Source of the DNA: Bacteroidales bacterium
GTDB lineage: Bacteria > Bacteroidota > Bacteroidia > Bacteroidales > WCHB1-69
DNA: 21,796 bases
Reading direction: 5' to 3'
NCBI GenBank assembly: GCA_016285615.1
Contig: JAEERB010000025.1
Location: 1 to 21,796 of the forward strand
The notes below the pieces were generated by a model. The model was not told where the DNA came from and searched no databases. It was given only the letters and a program-made list of their open reading frames with translations. Position numbers and translations under genes: made by a program. Position 1 is the first letter of the stretch. Each line of letters opens with the position of its first letter. This document shows, piece after piece, positions 16,488-21,796 of the stretch.

Positions 16488-17099
16488 TTATCCGAACAAG
16501 ATTTTCTTAGTGGCGGGACGGAGATAGGAGGTGATGAGCTGGTTGAATTCGTCGTCGGTGAAACGGATGGCAAACCCTCCGTTTTTGGGCGATACGATGA
16601 AGCCGCCGCCAATCTTTTTGGAGAAGGCCACCGATACGTCAGCTTTGACTATCTGTGAGATTTCGTTGTTAACGAAGGACTCTATTTTGCCTTTGAAACT
16701 TTCGGGCAGGATGATGTCCAAATCAACGGGCTCGGCGTTGGCGGGATTGAAGGCGCCCACCACCGACTTGATCATCTCTTTGACGAAGCTTTCAGCCGTG
16801 AGTGCTTGGTCGATGTTGTTGGAAACCGCCTGGGCTACAATCATTTGTTCGATAGCTTGCTTGGTGACAGTCATGCTTTGTGCCGATGCCATACGGATGT
16901 CGGCAGTCACTTTGGTCTTCATGTCGTCAGCTTCTTTCTGTGCTTCGGCCACAATGCGACTGGCTTCCGCCTGTGCGTCTTTGATAATCTTCTCGGCTTC
17001 CGCTTTGGCTTGGGCAACCAAGTTTTCGCCTTCCTGTTTGCCTTTTGACAATCCTTCCTGATAGAGTTTGTCGGTCAGTTCTTGCAGTTTGTTTTGCAT
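16488..17099 (-). CDS. ntpE: V/A-type ATPase subunit E (peripheral stalk)
   Basis: A 203-residue protein whose first ~90 residues form a long charged helix (KQEGENLVAQAKAEAEKII, IVAEAQKEADDMKTKV), the stalk part, followed by a globular C-terminal domain (KIGGGFIVSPKNGGFAIRFTD) that contacts the head. This is the first gene of the E-DUF2764-A-B-D-I-K operon. ATG at 17099 (MQNKLQ) is the only sensible start. Its partner, a separate subunit G/H, is not found in the operon. Confidence 0.9.
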   Translation of the reverse strand: MQNKLQELTDKLYQEGLSKGKQEGENLVAQAKAEAEKIIKDAQAEASRIVAEAQKEADDMKTKVTADIRMASAQSMTVTKQAIEQMIVAQAVSNNIDQALTAESFVKEMIKSVVGAFNPANAEPVDLDIILPESFKGKIESFVNNEISQIVKADVSVAFSKKIGGGFIVSPKNGGFAIRFTDDEFNQLITSYLRPATKKILFG

Positions 17100-17175
17100 A
17101 TTGAAATTTTTTTCTGCGTAATAATGATGAAATTATCTTGAAAGATAAATAGTTCCCTCTTTTTTCAAAAGGTTA

Positions 17176-17183
17176 CAAATATA
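17176..17183 (-). promoter_or_regulatory. Candidate V/A-ATPase operon promoter (-7 box)
   Basis: The minus strand reads TATATTTG (TAnnTTTG) in the 92-nt gap before subunit E. A second possibility lies closer to the gene: TTTG, an 18-nt spacer, then TATCTTTC, one base from consensus. Either would give the operon its own transcript separate from the radical SAM gene. Confidence 0.45.
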
Positions 17184-17191
17184 CAAATATT

Positions 17192-18127
17192 TTATATATG
17201 TTTTCCTTGCCAGGTATCGCTTTCTTGCAATTTCTTTTCAATACGTTGTAAGACAACATCGTAACGAATGGTGCCCCAGTTGTTTACACTTAAAAAACGG
17301 GGTGGTACTTCGCCTGCAAAGCGCTCAATGATGAAGCGCGGGTTGAGCCGCTCGGTGTAGCTGACGATGAAGTCGATGTAGCTCTCCATGGTAAACGGGA
17401 AGAAACGCTCGGAGTGGGAGAGGTACTCCTCTTCGATGGCGGTGCCCTTAATGATTTGCAACTGGTGGAATTTGATACTGCTGAGCGGGAGCTCGTTAAG
17501 TAGTTGTTCTTCTTTCAGCCATTGCTCCGGCGTTTCCCCTGGCAGTCCGAAAATGAGATGGCCGCCCGTGTGGATACCGCGTGCGGCGGTGCGGGCAATC
17601 ATGTCGGCAGCTTGGCTGAAGGTGTGACCACGGTTGATGTGCCGCAGCGTCTCGTCATTGCACGATTCGATGCCATATTCGATGGAGACAAACAACTGTC
17701 GGTTCAATTCGGCAAAGTAGTCCAGTTTGGCATCGTCCATGCAGTCGGGGCGGGTGCCGATGACAATGCCTTTGACGAGCGGGTTGTCGATGGCGGGCTG
17801 ATAGATTTCTTTTAGCTTATCCAAGGGGGCGTAGGTGTTCGAAAAGGCTTGAAAATAGGCCAGGTAGCCATCGGCGCGGCGGTAGCGGTTGCGGTGAAAC
17901 TCAATGCCCTCTTCAATCTGTTGCGTCACACTCTTCTGCGGGGTGCAGTAGGAGGGGTTGAAGGCGTCGTTGAGGCAGTAGGCGCAGCCGCCCGTGGATA
18001 CGGTGCCGTCGCGGTTGGGACAGCTGAAGCCCGCGTCTATCGACAGCTTCTGCATGCGCCCGCCAAAGCGCTCGTTTAAGAAGCGCTTGTAGGAATTAAA
18101 CCGCCTGTTATCGCCCCAAGGGTACAT
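17192..18127 (-). CDS. Radical SAM protein, YhcC/TIGR01212-like
   Basis: A 311-residue radical SAM protein with the cluster cysteines C36, C48 and C51 in FSCPNRDGTVSTGGCAYC; the C-x11-C-x2-C spacing replaces the common CxxxCxxC and is typical of the Elp3-like YhcC family (TIGR01212). Later motifs are GTRPDCMDD, VSIEYGIES and GGHLIFGLPGETPEQW, all typical of SAM-binding strands in this family. The reaction is not known. It stands in its own unit upstream of the ATPase operon with a gap of 92 nt; co-transcription is possible but there is a promoter candidate between them. The ATG at 18127 (MYPWGDNRRF) begins the family's usual N-terminus. Confidence 0.92.
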   Translation of the reverse strand: MYPWGDNRRFNSYKRFLNERFGGRMQKLSIDAGFSCPNRDGTVSTGGCAYCLNDAFNPSYCTPQKSVTQQIEEGIEFHRNRYRRADGYLAYFQAFSNTYAPLDKLKEIYQPAIDNPLVKGIVIGTRPDCMDDAKLDYFAELNRQLFVSIEYGIESCNDETLRHINRGHTFSQAADMIARTAARGIHTGGHLIFGLPGETPEQWLKEEQLLNELPLSSIKFHQLQIIKGTAIEEEYLSHSERFFPFTMESYIDFIVSYTERLNPRFIIERFAGEVPPRFLSVNNWGTIRYDVVLQRIEKKLQESDTWQGKHI

Positions 18128-18142
18128 GTTTTATTTTTGTCG

Positions 18143-18150
18143 CAAATTTA
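18143..18150 (-). promoter_or_regulatory. Candidate -7 box of the radical SAM gene
   Basis: The minus strand reads TAAATTTG (TAnnTTTG). It lies 16 nt before the start codon, so the leader would be very short. No -33 TTTG is visible. Confidence 0.4.
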
Positions 18151-18383
18151 CGAATAATAATCGTGTGACCTTTGCTATTGTCCGTGTAATCCGCGGGAAC
18201 AGTTTTTCTCGTATAATTTATCTCATTTTTTTTCGCTTTTTTCAAAAATGGGCCAATTTTCTCCGAAATTTTATGTCGTTTTTACACAAAATATACAAGA
18301 AAAATTAATTTATCACTATAACTATTTGTAATTCAATACAATAAAATTTGTGTAAAAAATACGCTTTATAATGAAAAACGTTT

Positions 18384-18391
18384 TATCTTTG
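18384..18391 (+). promoter_or_regulatory. Candidate -7 box of the vWA gene
   Basis: TATCTTTG followed by CG matches the consensus well. The upstream -33 is weak (CTTTA at 18364-18368). The leader would be about 35 nt, A-rich before the ATG at 18433 (AAATTAAAGCC). Confidence 0.5.
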
Positions 18392-18432
18392 CGTCAAATA
18401 AACACAATTAAAAACCATTAAAAATTAAAGCC

Positions 18433-19656
18433 ATGAAATTTGATTTTTTCAAAAACAAATCGGAAAAGAGAGAGAACGAGAACGAAAACCAAAACCAAAA
18501 CAAGATGGAAAGCAAGACAGAAAATGAAGTTAAAATTGAATCTCACGCAGATGTTAAGACTGGTAATGAGGAGACAGCAGGCAAAACAGAAATCTACAAT
18601 TTGATTATATTGGATAAGAGTGGATCGATGAGTTCCATCTCGCATGCCGCCATCTCTGGCTTTAACGAAACCATTGCCGCCATTCGTCAGGCGCAGGAAA
18701 AGTTTCAGGATACGCAAGAGCATTATGTATCGCTGATGATATTTTGTGATTGTGAGAAAAAGATGTTGTACGACAAGGTGCCTGTGGCTGAAGTTCAACC
18801 ATTGACATCAGATACGTACATACCATGTTGCTGTACGCCGTTATACGACGCAATGGGCATTTCGCTTACTGCCTTAAGAAAAGATATTACCGACAAGGAG
18901 AATGCTACAGCCGCAGTCACCATCATCACCGATGGTTTGGAAAATGCCTCGTGCGAATATAACTTGGCGGCCATCAAGGCGTTAGTGGAGGAACTGACGG
19001 AGAAGGAGGGATGGCAATTTTCGTATATCGGTACTAATCAGGATGTTCACAAGGTGTCGGCCGATTTGTCCATCCACGCTGCTATGTCGTTTGATTATGA
19101 TGAAGCAGGAATGAAGAAAGCATGGGAAAAGGAACGTATGGCCAAGGTGAGAATGTATGACTGTTTTGCAATGGAGTCAGCCACCCTCAGGAAAGTATCA
19201 CCTTTAGAACGCAAGCAACGCAGGGCAGAGATGAATGCAAAGCGCAATTATTATGCCAGCGAGGAAATGATGAAAGATAGGGTTACTCCCGAAATGGTCA
19301 CCGATTTGAAGCCCAATGAAGTGTTTGTTTTTGGCAGCAATGCTGACGGTTCGCATGATGGTGGTGCTGCGGCTTACGCTGTTCAGCACTTTGGTGCTGT
19401 GGTTGGTCAAGCCGAGGGGTTGCAAGGCTCCAGCTATGCTATCCCGACGGTCGGTGTGTCGCGTGTGGAGATGATTGTGGCAGTACGCCGTTTTGTCGAT
19501 TTTGCCCGTCAGCACCCAGATAAGAATTTCCTGGTAACCAAAATCGGTTGCGGTCATGCAGGCTATTCGCAAACGGATATGGCATTGGCATTTGCTGGTG
19601 CATTTGATATTCCCAATATTTCTCTCCCTAAAGAATTTTGGGAACTCTATTTGTAG
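18433..19656 (+). CDS. vWA domain protein fused to an A1S_2505-like domain
   Basis: A 407-residue protein in three parts. Residues 1-53 are low-complexity and rich in Glu, Asn, Gln and Lys. Residues 54-250 form a von Willebrand factor A domain with a complete MIDAS: DKSGS (D61, S63, S65), T135 in CCCTPLYDA and D167 in ITDG. Residues about 290-407 match the A1S_2505 phage-related domain: LKPNEVFVFGSNADGSHDGG, AEGLQGSSYAIPT and LVTKIGCGHAGY. A similar glycine-rich pattern occurs in macro-like domains, so ADP-ribose or nucleotide binding is possible but not shown. No signal peptide: cytoplasmic. vWA domains mediate metal-dependent protein contacts. The NrtR-like gene follows 97 nt later, apparently from its own promoter. 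The fusion is the unusual point. Confidence 0.85.
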   Translation: MKFDFFKNKSEKRENENENQNQNKMESKTENEVKIESHADVKTGNEETAGKTEIYNLIILDKSGSMSSISHAAISGFNETIAAIRQAQEKFQDTQEHYVSLMIFCDCEKKMLYDKVPVAEVQPLTSDTYIPCCCTPLYDAMGISLTALRKDITDKENATAAVTIITDGLENASCEYNLAAIKALVEELTEKEGWQFSYIGTNQDVHKVSADLSIHAAMSFDYDEAGMKKAWEKERMAKVRMYDCFAMESATLRKVSPLERKQRRAEMNAKRNYYASEEMMKDRVTPEMVTDLKPNEVFVFGSNADGSHDGGAAAYAVQHFGAVVGQAEGLQGSSYAIPTVGVSRVEMIVAVRRFVDFARQHPDKNFLVTKIGCGHAGYSQTDMALAFAGAFDIPNISLPKEFWELYL

Positions 19657-19683
19657 AGAGAATTAAAAAAACTGCTATTTTTG
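19650..19683 (+). promoter_or_regulatory. Promoter candidate for the NrtR-like gene
   Basis: TTTG (19650-19653), a 22-nt spacer and TATTTTTG (19676-19683) fit the Bacteroidetes -33/-7 pattern; the -33 element overlaps the last codons of the vWA gene. The start would lie near 19690, giving a leader of about 63 nt with the hairpin at 19707-19737. Confidence 0.5.
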
Positions 19684-19706
19684 CACAACAATCTGAATCA
19701 ACAAAC

Positions 19707-19737
19707 GGCTGCTTCCTGTGAGGAGCAGGAAGTGGCC
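19707..19737 (+). promoter_or_regulatory. 12-bp hairpin in the leader of the NrtR-like gene
   Basis: GGCTGCTTCCTG (19707-19718) pairs with CAGGAAGTGGCC (19726-19737), ten standard pairs and two G-U wobbles, around loop TGAGGAG. It ends 15 nt before the ATG at 19753. The perfect 7-bp CTTCCTG/CAGGAAG core could also be a palindromic operator. No U-run follows, so it is not a simple terminator. Confidence 0.5.
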
Positions 19738-19752
19738 GATGATTAAAGAGTT

Positions 19753-20595
19753 ATGGAAGAGAACAACACGACTTATACCTATAAGTACCCACGGCCGGCG
19801 GTCACGACCGACTGTGTCATCTTTGGTTTCGATGGCCATGATCTGATGGTGCTACTCATTGAGCGTGGCGCTGAGCCCTACAAAGGAATGTGGGCGTTTC
19901 CTGGCGGTTTTATGCGTATGGAAGAAACTTTGGAAGAGTGCGCCTTGCGTGAACTGAAGGAGGAAACTTCGTTGGAGCCGGGTATGGTGGAGCAATTCCA
20001 CGCTTTTTCATCGGTGCACCGCGATCCGCGTGAGCGCGTGATTACCGTGGCTTTCTATGCATTAGTCAAGATGGCTGAGGTGCGTGGTGGCGACGATGCC
20101 AACGATGCCCGCTGGTTCAAGGTGGACGACGTTCCTGCTTTGGCTTTCGACCACGACTATATCTTGCGTGTGGCTATGAAACAGTTGCGCGAGTCGATGT
20201 TCTTCAAGCCCGTAGGTTTTGAGTTGCTTGGCGACGTCTTCTCGGTGCCGCAGTTGCAGCGACTTTACGAAGCTATTCTCGGTGTTCAGTTCGACCGCCG
20301 CAACTTCTACCGCAAGATTATGCAGCTGGGCATCCTCGATCCCGTGGAAGAACCAGTGGAGGAGAAGTCACCTCGCTTTTATGGTAAAAAGAAAGAAATG
20401 AAAGAACAGGATATTGACGCTCTTTTCCATGAATCTTTACCTAAGGTGGTTAGTTGTTGCATCAATCGTGAGACTGCTGATTTTTTGCAGTCGCCTGTCC
20501 ACAAAGAAGCCGGCCGCAAACCGCAACTCTTCCGCTTTAACCGCAAGAAGTACGAATTACTCAAAGAGAGTGGCGACTTCAGGTTAGAGTGGTAA
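19753..20595 (+). CDS. Nudix / winged-helix transcriptional regulator (NrtR-like)
   Basis: NrtR proteins pair a Nudix domain that senses ADP-ribose or related compounds with a C-terminal winged helix, and regulate NAD or sugar genes. The Nudix box is G52-x5-E58-x7-R66-E67-x2-E70-E71, so the catalytic glutamates are present, but the usual glycine near its end is serine (EETSL). The winged helix runs from about residue 153 (KPVGFELLGDVFSVPQLQRLYEAIL) through RRNFYRKIMQLGILDPV. In the family the next motif (RP-x-LYRF) comes soon after; here it is QLFRFNRKKYELL near residue 260, delayed by about 50 lysine- and glutamate-rich residues. 280 residues exceeds the typical ~230. Regulated genes are not identified; the adjacent vWA gene is a candidate. 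Confidence 0.87.
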   Translation: MEENNTTYTYKYPRPAVTTDCVIFGFDGHDLMVLLIERGAEPYKGMWAFPGGFMRMEETLEECALRELKEETSLEPGMVEQFHAFSSVHRDPRERVITVAFYALVKMAEVRGGDDANDARWFKVDDVPALAFDHDYILRVAMKQLRESMFFKPVGFELLGDVFSVPQLQRLYEAILGVQFDRRNFYRKIMQLGILDPVEEPVEEKSPRFYGKKKEMKEQDIDALFHESLPKVVSCCINRETADFLQSPVHKEAGRKPQLFRFNRKKYELLKESGDFRLEW

Positions 20596-20596
20596 C

Positions 20597-20632
20597 AATT
20601 GATAATTGATAATTTACAATTTACAATTATTT
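20597..20632. repeat. AT-rich repeat-like spacer after the NrtR-like gene
   Basis: CAATTGATAATTGATAATTT is followed by ACAATTTACAATTAT. The words AATTATCAATTAT and AATTGTAAATTAT, on one strand or the other, recur in the leader at 8650-8685 upstream of the SPFH gene, suggesting a dispersed AT-rich repeat family. Confidence 0.6.
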
Positions 20633-20657
20633 CGCTATAGGAGCGTGTGAAAGGCTG

Positions 20658-20679
20658 CTTGAACGAAGTGTAGTAATAT
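20658..20679. repeat. Dispersed 36-nt repeat, partial copy 1
   Basis: CTTGAACGAAGTGTAGTAAT matches the end of the repeat found at 20924 and 21141 with one change (T for C). The first half of the repeat is missing. Confidence 0.7.
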
Positions 20680-20708
20680 AAATTACGCAGAGATTGATCT
20701 GTGTGGGG

Positions 20709-20729
20709 TTCCGCGGCAGAGCCGCGGAA
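20709..20729. repeat. GC-rich hairpin, REP-like copy 1
   Basis: TTCCGCGGC and GCCGCGGAA form a perfect 9-bp stem around AGA. It is preceded by GTGTGGGGTT, the same ten bases as at 8331-8340 in the inverted-repeat element, and GCCGCGGAA also occurs there (8517-8525). Confidence 0.8.
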
Positions 20730-20760
20730 TGGCGGGGTGTGCGCTGTAGAGAAGAGGGCG

Positions 20761-20794
20761 GCGGCAGTTCTGAAAGTCGTTTAATCACTGCCGC
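20761..20794. repeat. GC-rich hairpin between the REP-like copies
   Basis: GCGGCAGT (20761-20768) and ACTGCCGC (20787-20794) form an 8-bp stem with an 18-nt loop. It lies between the two TTCCGCGGC hairpins and belongs to the same GC-rich non-coding block. Confidence 0.6.
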
Positions 20795-20833
20795 GGTGCC
20801 GCCGCATTAAGTGGTTACGTGCGGTGATGCTCC

Positions 20834-20856
20834 ATTCCGCGGCATCGCTGCGGAAT
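20834..20856. repeat. GC-rich hairpin, REP-like copy 2
   Basis: ATTCCGCGGC and GCTGCGGAAT form a 10-bp stem with one G-U wobble around ATC. It shares TTCCGCGGCA with copy 1, about 125 nt away. Confidence 0.75.
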
Positions 20857-20923
20857 CTCATTTGTTTTCAATGTCTTAAGCACAGATGCTTCTTCTTCGA
20901 CAAAGCTTTTTCGTGTATGTATC

Positions 20924-20959
20924 AGTTTTCCTCACTTCTTGAACGAAGTGCAGTAATAC
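20924..20959. repeat. Dispersed 36-nt repeat, copy 2
   Basis: Begins AGTTTTCCTCACTTCTTG and ends GTGCAGTAATAC; 35 of 36 bases match copy 3. It contains the hairpin CACTTC/GAAGTG with loop TTGAAC. It is non-coding. Confidence 0.88.
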
Positions 20960-20970
20960 TTTGATTTACG

Positions 20971-21057
20971 AAAAAAGCCTGAATGAATCAGGCTTTTATG
21001 GTGATTGTCAGGACTGCACTCATTGACAATTTTACGGTAAAGATACTCCCTTTATCA
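20971..21057 (-). ncRNA. Candidate small RNA ended by the hairpin terminator
   Basis: A TATCTTTG box on the minus strand (21071-21064) is followed by about 87 nt with no ORF and then the terminator with a run of six U. The transcript would contain a 6-bp hairpin ATTGTC/GACAAT before the terminator. The -33 element is weak. No known RNA family is recognised. Confidence 0.35.
20973..20997. terminator. Bidirectional hairpin terminator
   Basis: AAAAGCCTGA and TCAGGCTTTT form a stem around ATGAA, flanked by A-run and T-run, so it can terminate both strands. On the plus strand it is about 380 nt after the NrtR-like gene; on the minus strand it could end a small transcript from 21057. Confidence 0.8.
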
Positions 21058-21063
21058 ACACCG

Positions 21064-21071
21064 CAAAGATA
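21064..21071 (-). promoter_or_regulatory. Candidate -7 box for the minus-strand small RNA
   Basis: The minus strand reads TATCTTTG followed by CG, the same word as at 18384 and 8600. No TTTG is found 19-21 nt upstream. Confidence 0.4.
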
Positions 21072-21111
21072 ATAAAAACTTTTAATACTAACCACTTAAA
21101 ACAAAAAAATT

Positions 21112-21159
21112 ATGAGCGAAGAAGCCGAAAAAGAAAAATTAGTTTTCCTCACTTCTTGA
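21112..21159 (+). pseudogene. Short open frame (15 residues), possibly a gene start interrupted by a repeat
   Basis: ATG at 21112 follows an A-rich leader (ACCACTTAAAACAAAAAAAT) typical of true starts here and reads MSEEAEKEKLVFLTS, then stops. The last codons (from about residue 11) and the stop lie inside copy 3 of the dispersed 36-nt repeat (21141-21176). This suggests that the repeat cut off the rest of a gene, or that a tiny peptide is encoded. No homologue is recognisable from so few residues. Confidence 0.35.
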
Positions 21160-21176
21160 ACGAGGTGCAGTAATAC
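21141..21176. repeat. Dispersed 36-nt repeat, copy 3
   Basis: Matches copy 2 (20924-20959) at 35 of 36 positions; the single change (GAGGTG for GAAGTG) keeps the hairpin pairing through a wobble. It overlaps the short frame starting at 21112. Confidence 0.88.
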
Positions 21177-21244
21177 CGGTTAGGGACGGTGAAAGACTAA
21201 ATTTGCGAATATTGGGTGTTGAATTTCTTTATTTGTTCAATTAA

Positions 21245-21667
21245 TTAATCCCATAAAAAATCTATTCCTTTTGATTCTATTAATCTTTCAAGTTTTTGCT
21301 GATCCTGGCTGAAATACGGGAGCGGAATTTCCATTGGCCGTTTTTGATCTTTAAAGTAGATTAGCAAATCCATAACGGCCATAGATAAATATTTACTCGG
21401 CACCCTCATATAATGTATTTGGCAATAATGTATAGTAGTTTTAACATGTATCACATGCAAAGGTCTTATAATAACAATGTGATCGTCATAAAACTTTACA
21501 ATAACGAAAGAATAGACTGTAAGTGGTCCTAATAAAAACAATAATAAAGCAGTAGTTGTCCAAAGACTATCCTTATGAACAAAAAGAACAACAACGGCAC
21601 AAACTACAGCTATCACCAAACTCCTTAAAGAACATGTTGTAAGTATAGGTCTATCGTTGTTTTGCAT
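21245..21667 (-). CDS. Small protein with two membrane helices, function unknown
   Basis: A 140-residue protein with two predicted membrane helices (about 13-30 and 36-55) followed by a soluble domain of short strands (YDDHIVIIRPLHVIHV, IHYCQIHYMRVPS) and a C-terminal helix (QQKLERLIESKGIDFLW). This layout resembles small membrane-anchored PH-like (bPH) proteins, but I cannot confirm it. ATG at 21667 overlaps the end of the upstream gene by 17 nt, so the two are probably translated together. Base composition is AT-rich compared with the rest of the window. Confidence 0.65.
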   Translation of the reverse strand: MQNNDRPILTTCSLRSLVIAVVCAVVVLFVHKDSLWTTTALLLFLLGPLTVYSFVIVKFYDDHIVIIRPLHVIHVKTTIHYCQIHYMRVPSKYLSMAVMDLLIYFKDQKRPMEIPLPYFSQDQQKLERLIESKGIDFLWD

Positions 21668-21796
21668 TGCTATTTTTTTTGAAAAACGATCTTATTGTAC
21701 CCACTAAATTTGTAGTTGCTGATACCACTTTTGTCGCCGCTTTCTGAATTTCCTTTCCTCCTTTTTGTACAGCAGTTTTCACAGATGAAAAAGCAG
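21651..21796 (-). CDS. C-terminal end of an unidentified gene, start outside window
   Basis: On the minus strand an open frame enters at 21796 and stops with TAG at 21653-21651. The 47 visible residues (for example VKTAVQKGGKEIQKAATKVV and TIRSFFKKNSNAKQR) are basic and amphipathic, ending in a lysine-rich tail. It overlaps the next start (21667) by 17 nt. Too little is visible for a function. Confidence 0.5.
   Translation of the reverse strand, partial: AFSSVKTAVQKGGKEIQKAATKVVSATTNLVGTIRSFFKKNSNAKQR

Larger units (their letters stand above)
18128..18432. other. AT-rich divergent promoter region
   Basis: About 305 nt between the radical SAM gene and the vWA gene. It is AT-rich with no credible ORF. 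It holds divergent -7 candidates at 18143-18150 (minus) and 18384-18391 (plus). I see no hairpin or repeat worth naming. Confidence 0.6.

Noticed and set aside
20924..21176. Two 36-nt near-identical copies as a minimal CRISPR
   Set aside because: Spacing between copies is about 180 nt, no spacer-sized intervals and no cas genes.

Overview
The window looks like a chromosomal segment of a Bacteroidales bacterium (Bacteroides/Prevotella/Porphyromonas relatives). The evidence is the set of -7-like boxes of the Bacteroidetes type (TAnnTTTG) in front of most transcription units, A-rich start regions with few Shine-Dalgarno motifs, a secreted PKD-like adhesin-type protein, a YkuD_2-type L,D-transpeptidase, and a V/A-type ATPase operon containing a DUF2764 gene. 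I cannot name a species.

Layout. (1) 1-1949, minus: the N-terminal 649 residues of a large secreted glycine-rich/PKD-like protein whose C-terminus lies outside the window. (2) 1950-2637: AT-rich divergent spacer in front of dnaA with DnaA-box-like words. (3) 2638-5852, plus: dnaA, ruvX (yqgF), def and a small TPR-like lipoprotein, with a heptanucleotide tandem repeat between ruvX and def. (4) 5901-8131, minus: an L,D-transpeptidase, a multi-pass membrane protein and rnhB (ATGA overlap between the last two). (5) 8161-8553: a non-coding block with 20-bp terminal inverted repeats and nested palindromes, probably a MITE/REP-like element. (6) 8691-9886, plus: SPFH membrane protein and an Arc-type ribbon-helix-helix protein, separated by a perfect 28-nt palindrome and ended by a strong terminator. 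(7) 17099-9943, minus: a V/A-ATPase operon E-DUF2764-A-B-D-I-K, preceded by a radical SAM gene (18127-17192). (8) 18433-20595, plus: a vWA protein fused to an A1S_2505-like domain, then a Nudix/winged-helix (NrtR-like) regulator. (9) 20596-21244: a non-coding repeat cluster with GC-rich hairpins, a 36-nt dispersed repeat, a terminator, a candidate minus-strand small RNA and a truncated start of a gene. (10) 21245-21796, minus: a small two-TM protein and the overlapping end of another gene.

How the genes fit together. dnaA, ruvX, def and rnhB are housekeeping (replication initiation, pre-16S rRNA processing, N-formyl removal, RNA primer/ribonucleotide removal). The ATPase operon keeps the order known from Chlamydia-type operons and lacks recognisable C, F and G subunits; its K subunit has all the Na+-ligand positions of Enterococcus NtpK, so the enzyme is probably sodium-coupled. 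The most unusual pieces are the vWA/A1S_2505 fusion next to an NrtR-like regulator with an inserted segment, and the two related palindromic repeat blocks (8161-8553 and 20640-20960). All functional assignments come from reading motifs; no database search was possible.
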